DNA from: Gavia stellata
Taxonomy: Eukaryota; Chordata; Aves; Gaviiformes; Gaviidae
NCBI RefSeq assembly: GCF_030936135.1
Contig: NC_082613.1
Location: 682,001 to 746,000 of the forward strand
Direction: 5' to 3'
DNA: 64,000 nt
Shown: piece by piece, positions 54,135 through 64,000 of the stretch
Position numbering within the stretch: position 1 is the stretch's first letter
Layout of the letters: the number at the start of each line of letters is the position of its first letter
Position numbers and translations under genes: made by a program
The notes under the pieces: generated by a model
What the model was told of the DNA's origin: nothing
Database searches by the model: none
Seen by the model: only the letters and a program-made list of their open reading frames with translations

Positions 54135-54730
54135 GCTCGGGCGGCAGCCGAGGGGCCGCGGGGGGGGGGGGCGGGCCGCCGGCGGCTGTCACGGCGCTGG
54201 GCCGGGCGGCAGCGGCCCGCAGCCTGCGCCCCGGGGCGGCCTCGGGGTCTCCCACCCGGGGCTGCGCCCGCCCTGCTGGGGCCGGGCCCGGGACGGCCCC
54301 CGAGGACCGGCGCGCCTACCTGCTCCCGTAGGGGGGGCGGCCACGTGCCGGAAGTGACGTTGAGGTAACCGGGACTGTCAGCGCGATAAAGAGCGACCAC
54401 CGGAACGCAGAGCGGAGCTAGTGCTGTGAGAAAAGTCCCGGGTGCGCGCAATACGCATGCGTCTCCTGTGGCGCCTTGGCGGGCTCCGGCGACGCGGCCG
54501 CGCATGCGCTCTACTTCCCCCCATCCGCCTGCGTGCGCGGTCTGTGCCGAGCGTAGCGGTTCTCCCCTTCTCCCTCTGGCGATCCGTACGATGCTGCCCT
54601 TCGACCCGCCGCGGCGGGGTGAGAGGTCGGGCGGCCATCTTGTGGCGGCGGCGGCGGCTTCTTGTCGGTGAGGCTGCGTCGCGCCCTCCCCCGCGGGCGG
54701 AGCAGGCCCGGCGCGGGCCGGCCCGCCGCC
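54135..54730. promoter_or_regulatory. Bidirectional CpG-island promoter of TTI1 (-) and RPRD1B (+)
   Basis: Only 596 bp separate the two start codons. The stretch is CpG-rich and without a TATA box. It holds an E-box CACGTG at 54342-54347 touching an ETS site CCGGAAGT at 54348-54355, which runs into a CRE-like TGACGT at 54355-54360. Two NRF1-like palindromes follow, ACGCATGCGT at 54453-54462 and GCGCATGCGC at 54500-54509. A YY1-like GCCATCTT is at 54634-54641. These are typical housekeeping-promoter motifs, and their spread suggests start sites near 54,350 for TTI1 and near 54,550-54,680 for RPRD1B. Exact starts are inferred. Confidence 0.8.
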
Positions 54731-54881
54731 ATGTCCTCCTTCTCGGAGTCGGCGCTGGAGAAGAAGCTGTCGGAGCTGAGCAACTCGCAGCAGAGCGTGC
54801 AGACGCTCTCGCTGTGGCTCATCCACCACCGCAAGCACGCAGGGCCCATCGTCTCCGTCTGGCACCGGGAGCTCCGCAAAG
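54731..54881 (+). CDS. RPRD1B: RPRD1B coding exon 1
   Basis: Fifty codons from the ATG to HRELRK plus one base. The donor GTACGC starts at 54882. Confidence 0.96.
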
Positions 54882-57800
54882 GTACGCGGGGCGCGGGCCC
54901 GGCGCACTTGCTCGGCCCCGGGCCTCCGCCGCCGCGGGCTCGGGCAGCATCCCGGCGGAACGCGCGGTCGCCGGCTCTGCCCGCCGCTCCGGCCGGCGGG
55001 GACCCGCCTCGGGCAGCTGCGCCCCGGCGGGGAGGGCGGGCTGAGGGGCGCAGCGGCTGCGCGGGGAGCCCGCTGAGCCGCCCCTTCTCCAGCGGGTAAC
55101 GGGGGGCCGCCCGCGGAGCTGCTCGGGAGTGGACCCGTGCGCGAGACGCCGTTGTCCTGCCGTGGTTGCTTGTCAAACGTCGCAGGGAGCTTGGGGCGTG
55201 CTGCTAAAGGGGGTGCTTGGGGGACCGAGGATGGAAATGTTGGTTAAAGTAGCGAAGCGTTGGTTGAGGGGGGGAGGATGCTCAGCCAGGCAGCTTGGTT
55301 GTAAACCAAAGACGTCCTAAGCGTTTTCCCCTGGGCGTGCTCAAGTTGACTGTGAAGTGCTTTGTTGGCTGTTCAGCTCTTAGATTTTGCTTTTAAATTT
55401 TGGGTTTGGCTTCATCGTACTTGTCTCTTATAGAATCGCACTAAGGGATTAGGAGGTAAGCAGAGTAAAACTGGTTCTAGAGTTCTATAAAAACGGTTTG
55501 GTAGTGTTATCCAGAAATATCTTGTGGGTTTTTTTCTTCACAGATTAACTTAACTAAAGTTTGCCTTCCTAAGTGCTGGTAACTTCCCAAATTGCTTCAT
55601 AATGAAGTTAGGGAGACTGCCAGTGTCAGTGTTGATGCCCTGTCCCCAGGGGCAGCTGTGAATCACAGAATCACTAAGGTTGGAAAAGACCTGTAAGATC
55701 ATCAAGTCCAACCATCAACTAGCACCACCATGCCCACTAAACCATGTCCCACAATGCCTCGTCCACACGTTCCTTGAACACCTCCAGTGATGGTGACTCC
55801 ACCACTTCCCTGGGCAGCTTATTCCAGTGTCTCACCACTCCCTCGGTAAAGAAATTTTTCCTAATATCCAGCTGTGAAGCCAGGTGATGTCACCTCTCTC
55901 ATCCTGGGCAACCATCAGCCTTAGCCCCTTGGAGCGGATGATGCTGATGAAGCCCTAGCTGGAGTATTTTTCATGTGATTGCTAGAGTTGCCGTTTATAA
56001 TATGTTAAGTATGAATTTTTGAAAGATCTGAGTTTGGCCTGCTGTGGAAACAAGCGCTTTTGTTTTCTGCCTCTTGCATGCGTATTTGCAGCCAGTGCGC
56101 TCAGGAGAACCACATCTGCCCACAGTAAAATAGAAACTGATGGTGTCAAGAGGGAAAAGTTATGGTATATGGAAAAAATTTAATGTTGCTGTGGCACAGC
56201 ATTGTCTGAAAAAAATATTTGAGTTTCCACAACAGTTTTCTCATAGTTTCACTCTGTTCTGAATTAAATGGTTCTATACCAAGTTTTTTTTGCTGAACTT
56301 AATTAATGAAAAATAAGTCTGTTATTACATTAATTTTCTGGTAGGTTAGAACAGCTCGTTTTAGTCATGTATTTAAAGTTTATTTCTTATGCAGCTTTCC
56401 TCAGAGTTGAGGTGTCGCTGTGCGCAAAAGGTATTAAGCTCATGTTTGTTTTATAAATTAGTTAGAAAAAACCCAAATAGAAGTAAGGAGATCAAGAACT
56501 ACTTGACTTGAAGGCCTCCGATTTGCCTTGGTAACATGGAAATATTTTGAATTTTGTTTTTAGGCTAAAAAGCTATAAGCAACTTTGAAAACCATGTTAA
56601 TGATTCCAGGTGAAAGAAGTGAGAAATAAATGCAAACTCTCTCTCTTTTTTTGTTCTTTCCCCTTTTCCCAGCAAAGTCGAGTAGGAAGCTTACTTTCCT
56701 ATATTTAGCAAACGATGTCATCCAGAACAGTAAGAGGAAAGGTCCTGAATTTACTAGGGAATTTGAATCTGTTCTTGTGGATGCTTTTTCTCATGTTGCC
56801 AGGTATGTTGCTGTATTATGTAGTTCTTAACTTTTCTCTCTAGAGATTTGCATTCTTGTTATACAAAGTTGAATTCAATTGGGTTTTATTTTGTTTTGTT
56901 GGGTTTTTTTAAGTCTCAGGGATACTTATACCCAGTCTCCAGTAGAGATTAGATTCTGACTACTTTGCAGCTAGGAACTGTTTAGTGTTAATATTTCTCT
57001 TCGGGGAAACTTGTTTGTATGTGAATCAGCCCCTCACAGCTTTACACAGTTGTTCTCTGCATGTAACTCCTATGTGCTTTATTTTGTTACTAAAAGGTCT
57101 TGTAGATCTGTTCATGGGTAGTGAAACTGAATAGTTGCATGTGTTTATTAAAGCCACATAATGAATGGCTCTTCCCTGCTGTCATAAGACTTTAAAAGAG
57201 CTGATATTTTGGGTCACTAGATTCTCATCAGTCTTCTGGTTCGAGCACGGTTTCTTTTTGCATTGCTTGTTTTAACGGTTATCTGATCATTAGTCTCCTT
57301 GCTAGGGGAAGAAATAATTTTATACATAAAAGGGAAGAAGTGATGCAGCTACCAACCTATAAAAAACATACTATCATTTAGTTAAGATTTTCTCTAAATA
57401 GCGTAATAATTCCTATTATCTCAACTAAACAACTTTAATGTTCTGTGTGTTTAGTAGTGTGCTGTTCTGGATGGCTGTCTAACTTTCAGTGCGCTATACA
57501 AGTACATTTAAGTGCCTAATGATCCAAACAACCTGCTTTTTAATTGGGGTATTATTGACTGAAACAACTGTTTAAAGTTAATACTCTGAATTGTAAACAT
57601 GTCAACTTGGGGGTATTTTATAACTCTTCTTGCAAGTTCTGAGTGATAGAAAGTTTCTTCCTTCAAAACTTGTCCTGCTTTTACTTTGGGGTGGGAACAT
57701 GGGGTACTTTCAGGCAATCTTTGGTTCCAATAAAAGGGGAAAATTGGCCACAAATGTGTTTTGTAGTTTCTGTCAGACAATTTGAGAGAGAGTCTCTCCA

Positions 57801-58042
57801 AACATGCAAATATTGCAATGGATGCAGCTGCTGGTTTGGAAGATGCTCTCTTAAAACATAACGAATATTTTTCAGCTGAACTATAATTCTTTTCTAATCT
57901 TTGGACAGAGAAGCAGATGAGGGCTGCAAAAAGCCCTTGGAACGATTGCTTAACATCTGGCAAGAAAGGAGTGTGTATGGCAGTGAGTTCATACAGCAAC
58001 TGAAACTTTCTATGGAAGACTCCAATAGCCCCCAAACGAAAG
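54731..58042 (+). CDS. RPRD1B: RPRD1B (CREPT), first three coding exons; gene continues right of the window
   Basis: Exons 54731-54881, 56673-56802 and 57909-58042 join in phase to 138 codons plus one base. They read [80 protein letters not shown] and [20 protein letters not shown]. This is the CTD-interacting domain, a helical fold that binds the phosphorylated C-terminal repeats of RNA polymerase II (with RPAP2/RPB1) and affects cyclin D1 transcription. The paralogue RPRD1A has a similar domain, but these strings match RPRD1B best. The ATG context is GCCGCCATGT. The coiled-coil C-terminal half (about 190 residues in human) is not encoded in the remaining 6 kb, so its exons lie outside. Confidence 0.96.
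54882..56672 (+). other. RPRD1B: RPRD1B intron 1
   Basis: A 1.8-kb intron. The first 250 bp are the tail of the CpG island. A CR1 fragment sits at 55,661-55,873. The rest is AT-rich without recognised features. Confidence 0.85.
55661..55873 (-). mobile_element. CR1-type LINE fragment (3' end, antisense to RPRD1B)
   Basis: The plus strand starts AATCACAGAATCACTAAGGT and continues through TTGGAAAAGACC, AAGATCATCAAGTCCAACCA, CTCCACCACTTCCCTGGGCA and AGAAATTTTTCCTAATATCC. This is the reverse complement of the 3' end of avian CR1 elements, including the terminal 8-bp motif. The element therefore points left and is strongly 5'-truncated. It carries no protein-coding part. Orientation and family are well supported; the subfamily is not determined. 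Confidence 0.88.
56673..56802 (+). CDS. RPRD1B: RPRD1B coding exon 2
   Basis: The acceptor CCCTTTTCCCAG ends at 56672. It encodes [20 protein letters not shown] and on to DAFSHVA, then two bases of Arg. The donor is GTATGT. Confidence 0.96.
56803..57908 (+). other. RPRD1B: RPRD1B intron 2
   Basis: A 1.1-kb AT-rich intron. Nothing recognised beyond splice signals. Confidence 0.85.
57909..58042 (+). CDS. RPRD1B: RPRD1B coding exon 3
   Basis: The acceptor TCTTTGGACAG ends at 57908. It completes Arg, then [20 protein letters not shown] to SPQTK plus one base. The donor is GTAAAT. Confidence 0.95.
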
Positions 58043-61000
58043 GTAAATGCGTATTGCTTTTGTTGTGTGCTTTACTTTGTTTTTTAAACTGGTACATGTT
58101 TCACTGAAAGTACTGTGAGGAGTTGAGCTCTGGGCTCCTGTAGTTGAGTTGTTGCCAGAGCTGGTAGTGGAGATTCTTTGGGATTGTCTTGGGAGAAGCC
58201 TGATTTTCATTAAACTCGCAGTTCCAGTTTGCAAGCGTGTTGCCTTGTGAGTTGTGGCTGGCAGTAAGCTAAACTCAAGGTAATTTCTGCGTCTGCTCAC
58301 GCAGATAGAATGCTGCAGGGCTGCCTTTGGATGTGAAGACAAGTCAGTTGGGTGCAGGGAACTGTTGCGTCCACCTTGAGAGTTAAAATTGTCCCACTGC
58401 GTCTCGGAGAGTGGTCGGCTGGGTTATTATAATGGTTTATTCAGTATTGTTAGTGCTTCCATTCTCATATTATTTTTGGTTTTTTATTTTGCATAGTTCA
58501 GATTAGCTAAAATCACATTGCTGCTTTGACCAAATTTTGCTCTGTTCCCCACAGACGTGTGATACTTTGTGAGAGAGTTGGCTTAGTCATTAGTAAAGTG
58601 CTCTTATGCCATTCTTAGATGGTGAAAACAAGCAAGATATGTCTACTGGGGTTGATAATTAATACAGAATTAATACAAAGACATGAGCATTAATATGAGA
58701 CGTGCATGTGAAGACATACATCTGTGGCTGTGGTTTTGTGTTTCTTCATGTGCTTCTTCAGGCACCATTACTGGGTGGGTGCTTTAGCAGCTTACAACAG
58801 AGGCCTTCCAACTTGCCGTAATTTAAGTATGACATTCAGAAGGTATTGCCATTTTTTCCCCAAATGCTGGGAGACCAGCTGACCTGACCAAAGGGGTGGT
58901 CTCTTCTGTATCAGGTCAGAGGGAGTCTCTGCTCTGAGTGATGGGAGAGGGGAAGGGTGGAAGGTGTACAGTCTCTACATGAAATAGCTCAAATTGGGGG
59001 GTTTTCTGTTGCAATGTGTAAGACACCTGTTTGTCGTGAGAGGATGGAACTTATGTGCCCGAATTCCTCTTGAACTGATTACCTGAGGGTTTGATACTGT
59101 TAATTTAAGCTACCCAGATAAGTGTTTCACAAGTGTTTAATTTTTAATCTAAACAAAATGATACTGTGTGTCCAAGAAACACAGCTGTGATTTCCTGGTG
59201 AATTGGCAGCCGTTACTGAGTGTCATCCTCCCTTTGGCTGGTGGTATCAATCATTCCTGCTACTGTTATCTTCTCGACTTAAAACTGTTTATACAAAATC
59301 AAAACCTTCCTAACTAACAGACCTTTGTCTGTGGGAAATGGAATGAAGAAATGCAAATGTTTTAAGAACTGCTGTGTGCACATCTTCACTTGGTGAGCAA
59401 CTTAGTTTTTGTCTGGGTAATTGGCGGTGTTAATGTAGTATCTTTTATTTGAGAGAACAGTTCAAGCCTTTTCACGAGTGTGAATATTGCTGCCTTCTTG
59501 TCAATTCATTGTAAAAAAAAAAAAAAGAAATTGAAATTTTTTAAACTAAGAGAAAAAGAAATTTGAAAAACTCAGAGTTCTCCTGAGTTTTTCTCCTTGT
59601 TTTGACTGGCTTGTTTTCAAATTAGCTTCTTAATAGTAAGAGCTAGTTTCACATGGGATTTTTATGGATTTCTAAGATAAATTGGTGTTTGTCCAGTTTC
59701 TGGTGGGCGACTATCTATGCTGCTGAAGGCTTTATTGTAGTTACTCTATTCCCTTTTCAAACAGGTGAACCTAAGCAAGATGGACAGTAATGTATCACGT
59801 TTTACAGATACAACGGTTATCATAAAAGTAGCAAACTGGAGTACACTGCTCCTCCAAAACCATTCTGACTTCCTGGTTTTGTGTACACCCAAGGTAGACA
59901 CAGCTGAGAAGTAGGTAGTATTAGTATCTTTAGATTGGTGCAAGGCTGTGCTGGTAAAACAAAATTTCGAAGCTCCTTAAGAGTATCTGGTGGTGTGATA
60001 ATGCGTATTCTTTTCTTCAGCCCAAGGTATCGCAATAAGTCTATGCAGGTAGTTCTCTACAGCTTTTTCGTATTGCAGTGTCTTAAATTCTTGGGCTGGT
60101 AGGTGCTGCTTTCTGAACAGGATGGCTCTGCGTGGGTTGCAGAGCACCAGAGTTGTGAACCTTGCCAAAATAAAGCAGAGTCCTGTATCAGTGACGAAAG
60201 ACAGCTTTAATGCTTATCGGTGCGTGTTTCAGTGGTGCAGCTGATTTCTTGTTTCATTAGTAGCGAGGCCTTGGGTAAATGTATAGTAATTTAGTTGGCA
60301 GCATATGCTAAGTTCCTGCCATGAAACAGAGCTGATTGCACAAATAATGAAACTTTCCCTTCAGAGAGGTGGAGGGGAAAGAGTACTGGCCCTTTCTAAG
60401 CATTATATTCCCTGGTTTTGACTTCCTCAGTGGTGCGGGTCTTTCAGGTTCCTTAAGGAAATATGCATATACATGGAAATGAGCTTTTGAATATTGAGAT
60501 CTTATATTGTTTTAACTCTAAATGTATTCATTAAACTTGCATTTGCTTTCTCATTAATCTCATTTTTATTAAATGTTTCTTTTTACAAGCAATAGGGGAG
60601 AGAAGAACCACCCGTTTATCTTAAAGCCTGGGAAAACTAGGTCTGTAGAGGTTTGATGTAAAAGCCTTTAGGTAATATAACCTATATAGCTGACGTTTTC
60701 TTTTCATTGTCTTTGTAATAAGCAGTTGAAGGAAGTCCTTGAATGTGCTCTGTATTAGAGTAGGACACTCCTACATCAGAACTTAACTGCTACCCATCCG
60801 CTCTGGTTGTGTTTATATTGCAAATTCTGGCACAGGAAGTCAGACCCGTATTAAAGTATGGAGAAGAACATCAGAGAGGAGAGCAGGCAGGGATGCTTCC
60901 AAGAATAACTGAAATAAAGGTACCTGGGGACAGGACTAGGTATAATTTTGGAGCGGAGAAACTCCAGTTATGCTTGACCTAGGAGAGGCTACCAACAAAT

Positions 61001-64000
61001 GTATGTTGTAATGAGAACTTAAACAATCATGAGTAATCTACCCCCAAAGAAAAAAAGGGTTAGAACAGTTGGAGGGGACAATGGACCATTAGGGTTATCT
61101 TATTTTGTTCTTCTGTGTCTTCTGGTGTTCTGTGATGGTCTTCTGTTTTCTTTAGGAAAGCTGTTTATTTTCTGTTGTTGTTGTATTCAATGTTTTGTCC
61201 TCAATTACTTTCCAAAAGTGTCTTTCATATAAGTTTACTTGGATCTTCCACAAGTTTCTAAACCCCTGGTGCTTGGAACCTAAAGCCTACAAAAGTTTAG
61301 TTTTAGTTATAGTTTTGGGAGGCTTGTTTTTTGTTATGCTGATTGAGGATGATAGCCCTGCCAACACATAAAAACCACTTAAATTCAGCTGGTCTACCTT
61401 TCAAGTAAATGATTACCTGTAGAACTTCAGAAGTAGAAACCCCTGTTTTACAGATTTGCCTGTTATTCTGGAAGTACAGTAGCTGTTAAATGGGGTTTCC
61501 TTGAACCTTTCCCTGTAGACAGAAGTTTCTGCTCATGCAACTTGTCATATAACTGTGTGCTTAACTGTCAGAAGAGTCACATGATGTAGCTGGGCCATGA
61601 CTGATAAATCCTCAGGTGAATTAAGGCCTATTTGATTTTTTTTTTTTTTTAAATCTGAACCCTTTGCATAGTTCCCTCCAGTGAAAGGCATTATCTACAT
61701 CAGGAGTTCCTTACCATGTGGTGTGGCTGCTACTTGAATGAAATGAACATAACCAAGTCCTCCTGAGAAAAGATAATAATTATATATTGCCTTGAGATTA
61801 AAAAAAAAAAACACATAAAAACGCTGGTTTTAACAGAACAAAGTTTTAAACTCCTAGTTATCCTTTTGAATATGTGTATACAGATTCCACAGTTGGTTTC
61901 TCTTTATTGTCCATATGAGCCTGGAGTCAAACCAAAGAAGGCTGTTTACTTCTAAAACCAGTTGTCGAGAGATAAGAACAAAAAGGTGAACACCCTAGAT
62001 GGGAAGATTTCCCATGTTGCCAGCTTACAGGAAAAACTCATACTTTGTCACTAAGGTCTTTGACACTGTAAGCTTCCACAAGCTACTGGTGATGGTTTGA
62101 AGACTGAAAAGTTGATGGAGAAATACCCTTACAAGTCTCTCTGGACACTGCAAGAGCAAGATAGCAACAACCTGGAGTTTCATGGCAAAGCTGTTATGAC
62201 AGAAATTGTCTGTCATTTTTGAGAAACAAAGTGCTTCACTCTTTGAAGGCTTTTAGGGAGTAGTTCAATTTCTGAGCTGTGAAGAAGACCCCAATGAAGC
62301 AGGAAAGCTGACTTCATCTCTGGTAGCTAACTTCATCTCTAGTAGTGGCTTCTTTATGTCCATGTGAAGAATGGGCTCTTGATTTTCCTGGAAGAAGCTG
62401 TCCATATTCTACAAGGATATCTTGATTGTTTTGGAAGATGTCTATTACATACCATTGTTGGATTCTGATCAGTTTTAGATGCTCTTAATGCTTGCTTTCC
62501 TCTTCTCTTGTTGGATTTGAGAGGCTTTTTCAGAAGTGTAGACTGCAGTGCTTAAATTACTTCTGGCTGGCAGATTTTGAAAGCTACCCAGGCAGGGTGT
62601 GTTACAATTTATGCCTTGCTTCCTGCTCTCTTTCAGGGGTCCTTTTCCACCATATGAGTTTGAAAATAACTGGGGGGATGTTTTTCTGTTTTGATGAAAT
62701 GGAGATGGTGTTTCTAGGATTCTTCAACAAGGTCTTCTGCTGTCCCTGTTTACCAATACCAAGGAAAAAAGTGCAACAGTCCACATCTATGGCATGCTAC
62801 TCATGCCCAAAATGCTACTTTAAAGATGACTGCTTTGTTCCCCTTTGTCTAAGGGCCACTTTGCCCCATCAGCTGCTGTTCATACTCTCAGGGAGTGGCC
62901 TCTCTTCAGGTACACCAGCTAGCGACAAGTGCTTAGGACTGCAGGTGTTCAGGCACCTACCTTCTTCAGAGTCTTTCCCATCAAACTCACTTGGTCTTGT
63001 TCAGGCAGAAAATTCAATTCTGAATACTCCGTGTTAGAGTAGCGAGCAAGAGTAATGCTGTGTCTTGTGGTAGACCAGTTGGCAACACAGCAGGAATAGC
63101 TCTTCAGCAATTTGGATCCCAATTCTCGTTTTTGTTTTCACTTCTGTGTGCGCTACAGTCATGTATTCTTCTATTGATTATCTTGTGTTTATCCTTTGTT
63201 GGTCAATTACTTTCTGATAAGTACCCACAAATGATAAACATTGATGGCACATTGCATTGGGCTAAGTAATTTTAAATGCTCTCTTTGGCCATTTTGTCAT
63301 CTGCACATCACCTCTTGAACTCAGCTGGTCTCTTTTGCAGAACTCAGTGGACAGCAGCTGTTTTTCTTGTTGATCTGGTATCTTGCTTGTCAGTCACATT
63401 ATCAGGCACTCTATTACATCAGTTGTATACATACAATACTTAGACTGTACCTTTTTCTAGCCTAGATAGCTTTGCTCTAGCGTGCATCAGAAATTAATTT
63501 CGTCTAGGGTAACTGTTTTCTGTGCTTCTTTGCCTTCCATTGAGTAAATCTGTTCTCTAACAGAGATGCGTTTGTGTCTGCCTCATGAGGGTCATTCAGC
63601 TTTTTCCCGCACGAGCAGGATGTACAGCACCTCTGACTTTGTCTCCATTAAAATAAAGTTTTTCAGACATATGTCCCACCTGACAAGGCAGGCAAAGTTC
63701 TGCGTTTAAGGACAGACCTTTCTGTTTGCTTCCTAACTAGAGTTGGGCAGAGTGATTTAATTCTAAATCAAGAGTGATCTTGGATTTTTCCTGTGAATCA
63801 AAGTATGTACAGACTGTTCCCCTTGAACTCCGTGATTATCTTGGCAAGACTTGATTCCATTGAAGAGATATTCTCAAGACTCTGTCCAAAGCTTTCTTTC
63901 AAATTACCGTGGTTTGTACAAAATTTGGTAGCAAGTCTGAAGAGTGATCTGTCTTCTGAAGGCTCTATAACTGGATCAAAGGCTGCATTAAGACTTCTGA
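58043..64000 (+). other. RPRD1B: RPRD1B intron 3, 5' part
   Basis: Nearly 6 kb of AT-rich intron reaches the window edge. I looked for the next exon, which should start with an EEKK-rich segment after the completed Ala codon, and did not find it. A-runs near 59,514-59,526 and 61,801-61,811, and a T-run at 61,636-61,650. A few open frames have no known match (59,820-60,168 minus; 62,064-62,222 and 62,492-63,037 plus); they are discussed as findings. Confidence 0.7.

Noticed and set aside
58043-64000. Search for RPRD1B exon 4 and the coiled-coil exons
   Set aside because: No segment encodes the expected EEKK-rich start or the LEEYKQKLARV-type coiled coil, so the remaining exons are taken to be outside the window.

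Overview
This window is vertebrate nuclear DNA, most probably from a bird. It carries the ends or whole of four protein genes, split by GT-AG introns, in the order CTNNBL1 (+), VSTM2L (+), TTI1 (-), RPRD1B (+). From memory this is the gene order of human chromosome 20q11. A 3'-end fragment of a CR1-type LINE in RPRD1B intron 1, compact introns and a very GC-rich VSTM2L region full of short AT islands all fit Aves. I cannot name the species. There are no bacterial or phage features, and I saw no rRNA, tRNA or CRISPR.

Layout. 1-7,050: the last three coding exons (99 aa) and 3' end of CTNNBL1, a nuclear ARM-repeat partner of the PRP19/CDC5L splicing complex. 7,050-17,080: GC-rich intergenic DNA with AT-rich islands. 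17,085-17,520: a GC minisatellite beside the VSTM2L CpG-island promoter. 17,951-34,930: complete VSTM2L in 4 coding exons, 213 aa, a small secreted V-set immunoglobulin protein. Its introns hold most of the unexplained structure: AT islands with palindromic homeodomain-, POU- and SOX-like sites, and two clusters of TGCATG downstream of a 51-nt symmetric exon. 34,930-40,450: intergenic DNA where VSTM2L and TTI1 converge. 40,451-54,134 (minus): complete TTI1 coding sequence in 7 exons, 1,101 aa, a HEAT-repeat subunit of the TELO2-TTI1-TTI2 co-chaperone for PIKK kinases. 54,135-54,730: a CpG-rich bidirectional promoter shared by TTI1 and RPRD1B. 54,731-64,000: the first three coding exons of RPRD1B, which encode its RNA polymerase II CTD-interacting domain. 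Its later exons lie beyond the right edge.

Exon edges were set by GT-AG sites, unbroken reading phase across every junction, and protein similarity recalled from the mammalian orthologues. The genes share no single pathway. CTNNBL1 and RPRD1B act in nuclear RNA metabolism, TTI1 in kinase maturation and VSTM2L outside the cell. The one clear case of physical coupling is the TTI1/RPRD1B promoter. I found no convincing new gene system. The best leads are the VSTM2L intronic regulatory signals and the putative RBFOX-type cassette-exon arrangement.
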